A DNA stretch of 64,000 bases from the NCBI GenBank assembly GCA_905160935.1, contig CAJHZI010000705.1:1692501-1756500 (forward strand), in the 5' to 3' direction. Origin of the DNA: Enchytraeus crypticus (taxonomy: Eukaryota > Annelida > Clitellata > Enchytraeida > Enchytraeidae). The position numbers and the translations under genes were made by a program. Positions 38,978 through 52,142 of the stretch are shown here, in pieces. Numbering within the stretch: the first letter of the stretch is position 1; the number at the start of each line of letters is the position of its first letter. Below the pieces are notes generated by a model, which saw only the letters and a list, made by a program, of their open reading frames with translations, searched no databases and was not told the origin of the DNA.

Positions 38978-41900
38978 GTTGGATACAAATCACATGGGTG
39001 TGTGTGTGCGAGTGTGTATGTATAAATACAAAGCATTGACTGAATATGAATCAGTAGGTGCAGAGTTTAAATTCTGAGCCCAGTCATTGACTGGCTTTTG
39101 AGACATGAAACTGACATTAAACCCTGCATGAGCTTTCTGGCTTTAAAGCAGTCACATATTAGTGACACGGCAAGTCACGGCTTCCCATTAGACACCACAG
39201 GCGGCAGCATCACACCAGATCTTTTCAACAAACTACAACAACAACCAGCTAGAGACCATGCTGAGTGAACTTCTGAACAAACTACAACAACAACAACCAG
39301 CTAGAGACCTTGCTGAGTGATCTTCTGAACAAACTACAACAACAACCAGCTAGAGACTTTGCTGAGTGAACTTTTGAACAAACTACAACAACAACCAGCT
39401 AGAGACCATGCTGAGTGAACTTCTGAACTAACTACAACAACAACCAGCTAGAGACTTTGCTGAGTGAACTTTTGAACAAACTACAACAACAACAACCAGC
39501 TAGAGACCTTGCTAAGTGATCTGCTGAACAAGCTACAACAACAGCAACAACAACAACCAGCTAGAGACCATGCTGAGTGATCTACTGAACAAGCTACAAC
39601 AACAACAACAACAACAACAACCAGCTACAGACCTTGCTGAGTGATCTGCTGATGATCAGTCGCCTGCGCCGCTGATTTGTCACTAGAGGACGACGTGCTG
39701 TTAGCAGTGCTCAGCTGTGTGATCATAGCGGGCAGCAGTGCCAGCGTGCTAAACACTGACGCAGGCACGCTGCGAGAACCCTGTGTGCCGTCACCACCTG
39801 ATTTATCTCCTGCCGTTACCTAGCAATCAATCAATCAAACAATCAATCGATAAATCGATAACTAAATCAATCCTGAACAAACAACAAACTTCGACAAAAC
39901 ATATATGTAAGAGATATAGAGCAGATTCTACACAGAAGATTGGTATATAGAAGATTTAGTGATTCTGAAAGTGAACACTAGATGTGAATGTATTGAAAGA
40001 TACTACCATCAACCTGTTTTGAAACTTGAGGTAACTCTGAGACTGCTATAGGATAACATCCGTAGTTTTAGTACGCTAAAGTCACTACACTTTTAGTACC
40101 AATCTTAGTAGACATGTCCTGTCATACCACTACCTTTAGCAAAAACGAACTGAGTACTCTGTTTAATAAATTGTAAAAAAGCTGGTAAAGCTAATGTTAA
40201 TGTCAGATTCCTCACTCGAAAGAGCTGTCAGTGATGGGTGATCACAGGATTTGAACCTTGCACATACTGATGCATGGTCAATATCATACCGACATTGCCA
40301 CAGGCTCCAGCCAATGTAAGCCACTGGCTCCAGCCAGCGATGTAAAGAACTAAAATTTATTTACAAAGCTACGATTGAATAAGACATATACAATGATTCA
40401 TGTACATAGATATTTATGTAGTAAATTAACTAAAACCCAAAACGGAGCCGTAACAGAAAGGATAATCCAAGCTTCACAGAACTACGAAATTGCATCCTAT
40501 AAATCAATGCTGGAAACAAAATAAAACCTGCGTCAAAGCTTGTTGTAAAGATGTCAGTGTACTACGCAGCATCTGATCGGCAGGCTGTTGTCGCACTGCG
40601 CCAGCGCCCCCTGCCGCAGCAATAGACTGTAACCCTGCCCCCCCAATGTGATGATCTGATCCCGGCGTGGAACCAGCCACTCTGGGCTGAGAGGAATGAG
40701 ATGTTAGACAAGTCGCTGGACTGGACGATGAGATATGATCCACCGCTCGTGCCGTTTCTCTATCGTCATTTGTATTAGAGCCCGATGGAGATATATCCAT
40801 GTCGTCTGTACAACCGGGTTTATTTTCTATATGAATATTTGGTTAAAATAGCAAGGAATTATCACCTATTGAAATGTGACATGTTTTGTTTATATGCTTT
40901 GTTTGCTGAAATATAATAATAATAATAATAATAATAAAAACAATTAGAGCGCCATAGTCATCAAAGTCAACATCGAGCACTATTGAGACAAAAATCAAGC
41001 CAGCCAGCAAAAAGGTCCGAAAACAGTGCAAATTCCAAAATCCAGAAAATCAGACATAAGAAAAATGAAATTTAAGAATAGGAGGTTTAGGCGCTGGTTG
41101 CAACCCATGTACACTGGATGGAAACGACAGATGGAAAAGATAGGTCTTTAACTGCTCATAGAAAAGCAAAGACCGATGTGATTCAAAAGAAGACTTCCGA
41201 AAGTTAGATGGAAGAGAATTCCAGATCTGCGGTGCAGCATGCTGGAAAGAATGATTAGATAGCTTAGAGTGTGAAGGTAAGCTAGGTCTCACAAGAGTAA
41301 TTAATTTAGAAGACCGATTAACAGCAGGCTGCATCACTTTAATCAAGTGAGTCATACAAGTTTATAAAGGGATGGTGATGGACTTACAGGCTAACAAAGC
41401 TGTTTTATAAATGATAAGTTCTTTAATCTTTAGCCAGTGCAAAGACTTCAAAATAGGTGTAACATGCGAGTACTTGGAACTACAAAAAATTGCTCATGAA
41501 AGAAAATTCTGAACAAACTGCAACCGATCAATCTCACAACCTGGCAGATTTAAAAACAGGGATTTGCAGTAGTCAACTTGGATTACACAAGAGCAGCACC
41601 AGTTGTAGCTCATGATCAGGAGAATGAGAAGAGATCAGAGAGCTTAAAGGTATGGTATAGAGATTGAAAAGGATAGGACCAAAAACTGTGCCATGAGGCA
41701 CACCATATTTAAGTAGGAAGGCGGCGAGATGTACTCCATCACTTTCACACTAAAAGAACGATCCATGAGACAGGAGGAAAATCAATAAATATAAATGAAA
41801 ATCAATAAATCAACAATTCCATTAATACCAAACCAGGAAGAGAGAGCGATCGATGGTATCAAAAGCGGAATACACCAAATATAGTATATACCAAACACAG

Positions 41901-44900
41901 ACTGTGCATGTTGTAAAAGGCCACAAAGCACTAAGATCCAAACGAACATCAGAAAAGGCATTCGGTTGGTTTCTGTGCTGTAGAAATTGCTATAAAATTT
42001 TCTAAAATGAATGGAAAATTTTAGGTCTATTCGTATTCAGGCTAAACTGGGATTCAGGGGTATGTGATGCTGTGAATATGTTCTGTTTATACATACATAG
42101 GCATAAATTTCCAGTACAAAATATTTACAATATATAAAAACTAATTTACAACAGGAACTATACCAAAATATGAATTTAAATCTCCAGACTATTTGCATTT
42201 CATAAAGTAAGCAATATAATAGAGGTGCAGCGCAAAGTTAAAATACTGAATGACGTTCTATCAAATATCTCGTATTTTATAAACTATTTATAGAGAATTA
42301 CACCAAAGAACTTTTCCGAATGATTCAGGTTAGCCATAATTATTCCTGTTGACAAGCTAACCGTTAATGACGGCTCGCTTGTAAGATCTTACAAGATTAA
42401 CATTCTACAAGTTGTTTACTAGACACCTGATTTATATTCAAATGACTTGAACACAAGACCACAATATTCATTCTGCATGAAGAGATATGATAATTACATC
42501 GAATCCAAAGCACTGTCAATAAAAATCTATATGGATGCAGTTCTACACGCACATTGAGGGAAATCTTAGTCGTTGAAAGCCTTTTCATCAACTATATACA
42601 TGAAGTGTTAAGAAGATCTTAAATTTCGCAGAAACAATATGAAAAATAATTACTATTCTTAAACAATTATTTACTTATTTCAAACATACTTTACTAGCAA
42701 AATCAAATTATTACAATTCATTAACATCCCTACCTCTATCACCACTACCAGCCGTCTTAACCCCATTTCTACTACCATCAGTACTGTGATCCCCGTCGTA
42801 CGATGTAGAATCAGAATGTTTATGTAATCCATCACCGTTACCGCCCCTATACGAGATGTTAGAGTTGTGGCCGCACGACGGCGACGATGTGGTTAAATCG
42901 TGCCGCCTAGCTTCGCTATTGTTATACTGCCGCGAGACGGCATTGCCGTGATCGCCGGTGCTGTTTGGTCGCGACGTGTTGTACAACCAGTCGCTCTGCT
43001 GCTCCTCGGACGAGCGATGTGTTGTTGTTGCTGACCGCGCCTCCGATGAATCGACGGCCCTGTTAGCAGTTGAACTGCGCGACTCTGTCGTGGAATGTCT
43101 GTGCGCCAAGGCATCTCGTCGGGATGGTTGCGCTGTCCCTGCACCTTACACAACGCATAAACCACATCAATACGTGATTGCAAAAATCTAATGTCTACGA
43201 AATCTGGTACCTTTCAAGAGGTATTCGAAGAGGTTTGAACATTTATAGTTTACTTGTTCGACTATGTGTAATTTGTGGTACAGAAAATAAGATATCAGAA
43301 CAGACTTATTCCAATCTATAGTGCAGATATTCAGGAAACTATATTATTAGATTTCATTAATTTTTACCAATTATACATTAAGACTGGCTCAACAGCTTAA
43401 CAGGTTGTCTCACATATTATGTCTTAACAGAAATCTAGAGCAAAATCTCTTGCTCATTCCATTGAATCTATATGGACTATGCAATCCTTGCAAACTGTAA
43501 AGACCAGGCATAGAATAGCGCAATAAATCAATGCCAGGCTTGATTGACGGCTGCTAAAGACCAGGCATAGAATAGTGCAATAAATCAATGCCAGGCTTGA
43601 TTGACGGCTGCTCCTCCAGAAGGCTGTAATATTTGTAAAATAAAATAATGCAATATTAGTAATATTAGCAAAATCAAACATGTACTGTTAGCAAAATCCT
43701 TTCCTGTTTTATTGCACATCAGCAGCTGATCAAGACTCACTTGTCGCTGACGATGATATCCTTTCAAAAAGAAAATTTAACCGCTGCTAAACTAACTTCT
43801 ATTCTTCCTTATTTCAAGTACTGGTTGATGTCCAATTACTGTGACATTCTCTGGATATTGCACACGACAGAAATTCTCATATCAACCCAGAAAATCGACT
43901 CAAACGAATAAAATGCATATATCAGACAACTAAACATGCACAGTATATAGCATTAGGTGAGCCATGACAAGAAGAATAAATATAATACTGACTCCTGCTG
44001 GTCGTTTGGTTAGCAGACTTGTCTTTGGACCCATCCCCTGAAGGTTGAGACTGCTTATTAGATGCTTTACTTGACGCCTGAGTACCATCGCTAAAATATG
44101 CATTAACAAAATTATTTAAAGACACATGTTAGCAAATACTCAAAAGTTAAACCCGTTCACAAAATGTAGTAGCAACACTTACTAATGCAATCAATTAATA
44201 TTACCAAAATTGCAAAAAATTGCATATAACACATTCACTACTGAAATGAAACCCAATTCAAATTAACAAAATTAATATTTTGTAATTTACTTCAACCCAA
44301 GGAAATAGTCATTTTAAAATGATATCATTAAAACCAATTATTTTAATTTTGTAAGTTGAAATAACCTTCTGATGCAATACTCTAAAGAGAATACATAACT
44401 TCACTGAACCTTCAGAGCTACTTAAAATGTTGAGCAGTCATATACAGAAAATTTGTAACATTAATATCTAATTATTATGTACATCAAGTCATATACAGAA
44501 AATTCTTAACAATAATATTTAATTACTATGTCTCTATATCATACATTCGCCCTTCATTTGCAGAATTGAATAACCTCAAAAGTCAATCATAGCAACATTC
44601 AAGCAAGTGATTTCAGAAATTATTTCTCTACCACTCTATTCAAACATTGAGTATCTGGCATGCCATTTCCTCAAAGTTCAGAATGAACATCAAGGAAATG
44701 GCAAAGAATAGAGTTTTGTGGAGGAACATCATAGAGAAATCTTTGGATGGAACCAGCCCCAGGATTGATCACATGACATGACATGACTCTACTCAAAGAA
44801 CTACTACAGAACTAAATGCAGCTGTTGCCACACAGGGAGATAGATGACTCACATTGGATCAATCCACTCTTTAGGTTTCTCCCACTGAGAGACTTCAGTG

Positions 44901-47900
44901 CGACAGTTGTAGTAGTATCTCTTGCCGGATGAGCTCACGTGCTCCGACCACTCCCCACAGACGTTCTCTGCCAGTCTATGAACCTGTGCAACACAGCGCA
45001 GTCGTACAGCAAATCACTAAGAAAAGGTGGGCTGATAAACAGTTCTTGCAATGTAATTATACACGTATATTGCGCACGTATATTGCAATGTAATTATACA
45101 CGTATATTTCATTGTTCTATTCAAGAAATTAGTCTATTTAAGCCAGTCGCTCGCAAACTATGATTCAATGTTCAGGAAACTATTTCTCTGACATTCCTGT
45201 ACATGGCAGATTCAACACTCATATTAACGCCTATTCAAATTGATTCTGCGCTCAATAAAATGGACTACATAGCCCACAGATCTACCATAACCAACTAATC
45301 TATCTACCGCAACTGATATACTTCTGATAATCCACTGATCTACAACAAACTGATCTCAACAAAAGTATCAACAAAAATAGTAACAAAAGCTTCTCTTTCA
45401 AAATCTTATCAAAACCTACACCTCAGATATCTGAGGCTTCTAATAGAGTTTTTCAATGCTTTATTCATCATCTAATTGATCACTTCCTTCACAGCACCCT
45501 TAGATCTATCCTACAATGACTTAGACTCGCTGACTCAACCTATTTACTTGCTCAACAAATATTTATTTATTTATTTATTAATTATAACAAATTATTTACT
45601 GACTCAACAAATTTACTGAAGCTCTGTACCAAGTCCAATTACAAAAGGACATTAGATTCGTAAACATGCAAAGTATGTTCAGAAATCATTTCATGTCCAA
45701 TACTGTACAATATTATAAAATTATGCGGTAAATTACTGATTGCAACATAGAATATTTGCCTGACTACTAAATTGCTTTTTATATATATAAACTAGCATAT
45801 CAAGGCTCTTATTAAAATCAAAGTTTAAAAGCACTGTTCTCTACAGACATTTCATTAAATGTTAATATGGTGCTTGAATAACTGTTGTATTCATTAATGA
45901 AATTAACCACAGTTTAAACCTCAACAGTTGTTTAGACTATGGATTAGTCACAATTTGATATTCTGTAAGCTTAAATCTCGATTTTAAAGTAAGACGTAGC
46001 TATGTCTCTATCTTAGGAGGTTTACACCGTGACTTAGTTAATCCATCGAATAAACAGTAATATTCTAGTTTTTTTACGAAGTAAGCTGATTGGCTATTCA
46101 GAATGAAGGACAGCGCCATCATTGGCTGAGAGCTATATTTTTGGAAGGGCGACCTTGTAGTTAATAACCACGCAACAGTGAATACCAAAATTTCTCATCC
46201 GTACTTTAACTCTCATTCGAGACATAAGTGATCTGCGGCTTTAGGCGAGCCTAGTAAATGGCAGCATGAGAACGTTAAAGGCATTACTTTTGACAGAAGG
46301 CTTACCTCAGCCTTGTGATCTTTCTGCTTTAGTTCTTTGTTGCGTGTAGAATCTTTGTCTACTCGAGAGGAGCCACCGCTGCCTCCCGCCCCGCTACCAC
46401 CGGCGTGACTGTTCTGTCTAGAGTCATCCGCTCGTCGAGCTGTCAGTCAATCAATTAATTAATCCATCAATCAATAATATCAGTGTTGCAATCATGGCTG
46501 TTCTGTCTCGAGTCATCTGCTCGACGAGCTGTCAATCAATCAATTAATTAATTTATCAATCAATAGTATCAGTGTTGCAATCATGGCTATTCTGTCTTGA
46601 GTCATCCCCTCAACGAGCTGTTAATCAATCAATTAATTAATTAATTTATCAATCAATAATATCAGTGTTGCAATCATGACTGTTCTGCCTCGAGTCATCT
46701 GCCCGTTGAGCTGTCAATCAATCAATTAATTAATCAATCAATAATATCAGTGTTGCAATCATGGCTGTTCTGTCTAGAGTCATCCGCTCGACGAGCTATT
46801 AGCCAATCAATTAATAAATTAATCCATCAATCAATTATATCAGTGTTGCAATCACGACTGTTCTGTCTCGAGTCATCTGCTCGTCGAGCTGCTAGTCAAT
46901 CAACCAATCAATTAAATAACTCATCAATCAATAATATCAGCGTTTGCAACGGCCAACAAGGCTACTGTATTATATATATCCTAATCAAAAGATTAATCCA
47001 CCAAGCGCTCAACCTTGTCTATACTAATATCAAGAACACTAGCAGAGAGAGAGATAGATAGATAGATAGAGACAGAGAGAGAGAGAAATGCTTATTAGAT
47101 CAAAACACAGCATATACCATACAAGATACATACAAGCACATGGAAATAGTCAAATTGAATAGAAAGCAAAATAATATACAAGACAATTTGAAAAAGGGAA
47201 AATAACATTAATCAAACAAATTAAGCAGAGACAGAAGCAGTAGGATATTAAAGAGATCGAGAAGCGTTCTATCTAGTTGAAAACCAATTTATGCAGAGTT
47301 AAGAAACGAACAGAATCATACACTAAAGTAATTACAAAGTAAATTGACGTAAACTTTTGCCATTTAAATAAATTGGAATTAAATAGATTGGACGACCAGC
47401 ATAAGTACTGTGTAAGGAATATTCTTCCCAACTACTTATTAAATGACTTTTATATTTGGTAATGAATGAAGACAGAATACATATATTTCAAATTGAAGGT
47501 GGAGTTTCATTCCAATTAGTACAAGCAGTATTAAAATAAGTTTTGAAAAAGGAGGTATCTGCCTTATTGTATAAATAACTAGATCCACTTAATGTAATAG
47601 GGTAATTGAAATAATTGAGGTCGAACATTTTTTACTACAACATTAGATGCCGAGGCTCTATGGTAGAGACATTTGTGGAATAGTTTGGCAGAACAAAATT
47701 TGTGTAGCAAAATAATAGGTAAAGTATTGTACGAAGTATATAGGTCTTTAACATTACAAAAAAGCATTGCAACTGTTAACATGGCGTCTCCACCGTGTGC
47801 ACTCCAATAATTAATTATCCAACAGATATGCTATCAATAAATCTATGGCACAAGTTTACAAAATTCTGAAAGTGTACAAGTTAATTCTACTCTGTCGTTA

Positions 47901-50451
47901 AATTACCAATCAAAAAACAAGTAAATCTTAAATGCATGATATGCTTACAATAGTACACTTATCTAGGAAAATATGGAAAATTTTAAAAGTATAATTTAAT
48001 CTCAATCACTACATTCTAGTACTCAATAATTATTAATAATCATAATATGACAATAAATAATGTCCATTATGAAACACTGGATAAAAAAGAATGTAGCTAT
48101 TTTTCATTAACATAGTAAACATTTTTATTGCGTGTTCTTTTTCTTCAGTGCACTGCCACGTGGCAGGTTCAAGGTACATCTTCATACTCAAAGTCTGTTT
48201 TATCGCTCCATAAGAGCACTCCTTAGATCAACAATTTAATCCCTTCACAAAGTCTATGCCTTATCCATACCTTATGTAGCCTGTAATGCATGTTAATCTT
48301 TACAAATTAAGATTCTAAATAAGCCATTTAATTTAGAAGAAATGCATTAAACAAAAGCATAATTAAATTATTATTTGCAATTATGCACTATTCTACACAC
48401 AACTGTTAGAAATAGTACTAGAAAATATAAAAAGAAACCAAATAAAACAAAAACAAATCAAACAAAAATTCAAATGTATTGCTCACAATTTAATTAACTA
48501 ACCTCCATGATCTCTTTCCCGATTGGTTGATTTACTGGGTCCGTATTTAGTAGGGCTATTAATAGTTTGACCTGGCGAGTCATCATTATAACCTCGCTTT
48601 AATCCTGTACCTGGTTCTGATTTCTTATATCTATCATTGTATCTACCACTGGATCCCCGTACATTCATTGATGATTTTGTCTGAAATACAAAACTGAAGT
48701 ATTACACAAAATTCAAAAAATGTATATGGCTACAAAGTACTACAAATAAATTTTTGCACAAAAAACTTATAAGGAATTAGAATTATTTTATAAGGAGTTC
48801 TGCACAAGACTGAGGCTAAGCTGTTTGCTAATGAATTAAATTTAATTTCCATATATAGCTAAATCACCATCATCATCATCATTATCATCATCTTACCTTT
48901 CATCCCATACCAAGTAGGGTCAGGATACTAGCACTAGGATCCACACCAACGTCAGAAAGGGCATTTGGTTGGTGAGTGCCTAGGCCCCAGAAATTGCTTA
49001 AAAAATTTAACGATTGGATACTTTAACTAGAGAGGATTTGAGACAGTCTATTCATATCCCAACATATATATAACTAAATATGCTATTAAAATTTAAGAAC
49101 AACTTTTTTATCAACTTTGGATGATCAACAAAATGATCTGAATTCAATATATGAACTCATAATAAACCTAGTAACAGTAATAATAATCATCATCATCATC
49201 TTCCCTTGAACCTCAGTTTAATGAGGGTCGGGACAATAACAATAATCATCAACACAAATTTATGGTTAATTTCCTTTTCAGGAATGATGCCTAGAAATGC
49301 ATACAATGTAATCTAATTGCTTAAATCTTCTAAACATTTACTCAGTATCATATTATATAATGACACCTAAAATGCAGTATGAAATCTTTAAATTCTATTT
49401 CTGGACAGTTTTCACTCATAGATGTGGACAAAGGACTACAGATATACAACATTCATACCTCTACAGCGTGATTCTGTGATCGGTCACCGTATCTGCAAAA
49501 AATATTTTTACAAATTCAATTAAATAAGGCTCATAAACAGTTTTATTTATATCACAAGAACATACTGTCCAAAACGGTAAGGCTGAGATTCAAATTCATG
49601 GCTTCAGCATCAGGCGAGCCACAAGTAAGTTTAGTAAGACTACTAAAATTAAGACAATGAACGCAATTATAGATTTATGGAAAAAACCCCATCTATTCAT
49701 GCTATCAATGTATAACTGCTAAGCCTTACATCTACGTCTCAAACTCTTTACAATGAAAATAAATATAAAGCTACATTCCAACTAAAACTTAACACAATAT
49801 TCACTAATTGTATTTTGTTCATAGATTCTTTGAAGTCAGCTGATCAAGTAAATGGATGTTAATGTAATGCTAAGAACAGTATTTAAAAACGATTACACAC
49901 AAAAAATCAAAAAAAGATAATGGCAAATTTAAGACAATATGCCTACAATTAGTGCTTTATTTTTATTTTTAACACTTTGAGCAATATTTAACCAAACTAA
50001 GCAAAATTAAGATATTTTAAAATAATTTGTATTTATGGACCAATTTTATTTCAAGTCCTTGAGGTCAATTTTAATACAAAATATATTAATATACATTGCA
50101 TACTTTAATGATCAGGAGTTACTAGAACATTGAAATTCAATATATGTAAGCAAATTACGTATATGATGTAAATAAATTACTTTAGAAATAAAACATTGTT
50201 AGGTTCAGATTGCTATTTCGCATTTCTATCATATTTGCAAGTCAGCAAAATTTTTGCTTCAGATTACCATCATCCACACAGAGTTTGTATAAGAAAATAT
50301 GTCGGAATGCAAATTTTGCCCTCAAATTCTGGTTAAATTTTAAAAATTAAATACATTGACAAAAAACAAAATGACGAAAATAGGCGAAATATTAATGTAA
50401 ATACAAGTACCCTTCCAGTCGAGCATACTTTTCTCTTGCATGCATTACCAT
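34671..50451 (-). CDS. WAC: WAC, WW domain-containing adapter with coiled coil, complete, 14 coding exons
   Basis: WAC links RNF20/RNF40 to RNA polymerase II for histone H2B ubiquitination and also supports the TTT-RUVBL complex in mTORC1 activity. Exons in transcript order: 50411-50451, 49459-49492, 48503-48680, 46306-46439, 44853-44983, 43993-44090, 42734-43138, 40528-40805, 39633-39819, 38210-38455, 37071-37299, 36431-36647, 35569-35693, 34671-34785; 2418 nt, 805 aa, every junction in phase. The start MVMHARE matches vertebrate MVMYAR. The WW domain lies in exon 5 (about residues 140-172: [17 protein letters not shown], then [11 protein letters not shown]). A His/Ser/Thr-rich linker and a poly-Gln stretch (exon 10) follow. 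Exons 12-14 carry the conserved end: [28 protein letters not shown] and MFLRQQ, the coiled coil at about 745-778. The protein is longer than human (647 aa) because of low-complexity linkers. Exon 12 has a TAGCAG acceptor, so one codon may be optional. Four introns carry boundary arrays. Confidence 0.95.
35688..36150 (-). repeat. CAA-rich array repeating the WAC exon 13 acceptor
   Basis: Roughly 14-15 units, 26-37 bp, each reading on the minus strand a TTG tract, then TGTCTGTGCACAG or TGTGCGCAG, then GCTGACTG. The copy nearest the coding part (acceptor AG at 35694-35695) fits the WAC protein: exon 13 starts ADCLLESH, aligned to vertebrate ASRLREEAH. All units thus carry an acceptor-like end plus the first 8 exon bases. 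Confidence 0.9.
36578..36935 (-). repeat. Four copies of the WAC exon 12 start with its acceptor
   Basis: The segment reading (plus strand) CTACAGCCAGCTGACTAGTG occurs from about 36580, 36672, 36764 and 36865. The first is exon 12 coding sequence (about 70 bp of it) with the TTTAGCAG acceptor at 36645-36650; the others lie in the upstream intron with their own acceptor-like TTAGCAG (the last is diverged). Units are about 92-101 bp and differ mainly in the number of ATCA repeats. On the coding strand the upstream copies run to GATGATTGA, a stop. Confidence 0.93.
38105..38180 (+). repeat. Interspersed repeat, family D
   Basis: ACGTCCCTGACATTGCCTTA and GGAACCGGACGTTAAATCC, then the ATTG tail, ending about 30 bp before WAC exon 10. 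Confidence 0.75.
38902..38974. repeat. TA microsatellite in WAC intron 9
   Basis: About 73 bp of TA preceded by TATATGCATATATGC. Confidence 0.97.
39031..39142 (+). mobile_element. tRNA-type SINE, family A, diverged
   Basis: CAGTAGGTGCAGAGTTTAAA and GAAACTGACATTAAACC; in a WAC intron next to a TA microsatellite. Confidence 0.6.
39220..39640 (-). repeat. Array repeating the WAC exon 9 donor
   Basis: The real exon 9 ends ATCACTCAGCAAG|GTCTGTAGC at 39633. About seven further copies of TCACTCAGCAAGGTCTCTAG (minus strand) follow in the intron at roughly 48-65 bp spacing, joined by TTGTTGTTG tracts of changing length. Several copies have CAGCAG just before ATCACT, so each shows an AG, 13 nt, then GT. 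Reading past the true donor meets TAG at once. Confidence 0.9.
40175..40315 (-). mobile_element. tRNA-type SINE, family A
   Basis: Reverse copy: AGCTGGTAAAGCTAATG, CCTCACTCGAAAGAG and GGATTTGAACC; in WAC intron 8. Confidence 0.8.
40911..41905 (-). mobile_element. 5'-truncated non-LTR retrotransposon (LINE) in a WAC intron
   Basis: Minus-strand fragments of reverse transcriptase are visible: an AFDTID-like motif near 41840-41860, [15 protein letters not shown] near 41663-41705, and an open 101-codon end at 41050-41355 with [14 protein letters not shown] and LKTYLF, typical of the C-terminus of CR1/L2/Jockey-type ORF2. Stops and frameshifts break it, and the YADD region is not intact. The 3' end is an ATT-repeat tail at about 40911-40936. 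Confidence 0.85.
43498..43612. repeat. 57-bp tandem duplication in WAC intron 6
   Basis: Two copies of AAAGACCAGGCATAGAATAG through TTGATTGACGGCTGCT, differing at about one base. Confidence 0.93.
46400..46960 (-). repeat. Six copies of the WAC exon 4 acceptor and exon start
   Basis: On the minus strand the true exon 4 starts at 46439 after GATTGACTGACAG with CTCGACGAGCGGATGACTCT. Five more versions lie upstream in the intron, their exon-like starts near 46528, 46617, 46710, 46795 and 46888, spaced about 85-93 bp. Each keeps the acceptor-like end and about 33 bp of exon sequence (up to AGACAGAACAG), then intron-type filler. The copies run into a TGA (ATTGATTGA) soon after. Confidence 0.92.
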
Positions 50452-50994
50452 TAATGCAGATGGGTCGATGAGAGGATAAAGACGAATAGAAAGGCTAGGA
50501 GGCGATAAAGCTGTCCGACAATTCGTTAAATTAGGCGATTGAGTTGAACGTTTCAGCCACCAACACCGTCAAACCCTTGTAACGCCATTTCTTACATCCG
50601 GGTCACTGTATGAGAGGGCGCCACATACCCGCAAATAATATAGACCGGCATAGTCATCAAAAAATTGACAACAGTAAATAATCCTTAGAGTAAGACCTAC
50701 CGTAAACTGCATGTGAATTAATTGAAAGATGACTAAGCAGAACTGAAGTGGAAACCGATAATTTAGGCAAAATTCACATTATCCAGACTGATAATATTTA
50801 TGGCCAATCTGAAGAAGGAACGATACAATACAAATGCTACGTGAATTTTTGATAGACTTTGATAGATTATGATAGATTGACTTACAATTAGTTCTTATGA
50901 TTGTATCAACTTGTACGCTCTAGATTACTGAGCGTGAAGCCAAATTTCTGTTGCAATAATGTTCTTAGACCTGCCACCACTTAAAACTAGAAAT

Positions 50995-51473
<479 letters not shown>

Positions 51474-51609
51474 GTTTCATGCCAAATGCAGAGACATTAG
51501 CCTATTTGTGCACTTACGAAGATTTAGTCTTGGGGGAGGCACTTTAAATTTAGGGGAGTCACTTTGGGGAGGTACACACTTTATACAACGTTTGCACTTA
51601 TATTTATAT

Positions 51610-51655
51610 GCGAAATATTAATGTAAATACAAGTACCCTTCCAGTCGAGCATACT
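51610..51655 (-). repeat. Displaced 46-bp copy of the WAC exon 1 donor boundary
   Basis: This segment is identical to 50384-50429, which on the minus strand is 19 bp of exon 1 coding sequence (ending CGACTGGAAGG) and 27 bp of intron from GTACTTG. The copy lies about 1.2 kb upstream of WAC exon 1 and is preceded on the minus strand by a TTTTTTAATTCAG acceptor-like tract. Confidence 0.95.
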
Positions 51656-51999
51656 GAATTAAAAAATTGGCCTTAATTAATAAAACTTTTACATGACATC
51701 TGGAGGGAGCACATGCCCCTGCCTCCCTCCCTCCCCCACAGGTGCACACTGTCTTCTAGTCGCTAGATATCTGCACTCCGGACTCAACTCGTGGCTTGAT
51801 CAGCTAATACACGCGTTCAGGGAATACAGTATAGGCCTACTTATATGGATATGGATGTACATGTAACTTATATTAGCTTAGCTTATTTCTTTTACTGGAA
51901 GGTGGCTGAGAGAAACTGTGTATGTTGATCAATCAATTAATAGTTGTGAAATAATGTGAAATAATAATGTGAAATATAAATGTGAGATAATATTGTGAA

Positions 52000-52142
52000 C
52001 AATAATAATAATAACAACAATTAGAGTGCTACAGTCATCAATGACAACATCGAGCACTATTGAGACAAAATCAAGCCGTCGAGCAAAAAAGAAGGTCCAA
52101 AAATGGTGCAAATTCCAAAATCCAGAAATTCAGTCCAAAGTA
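52000..52142 (-). mobile_element. 3' end fragment of the same LINE family
   Basis: Begins with an AAT-repeat tail at about 52001-52012 and then matches 40945-41050 closely (ACATCGAGCACTATTGAGAC, then GCAAATTCCAAAATCCAG). Confidence 0.85.
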
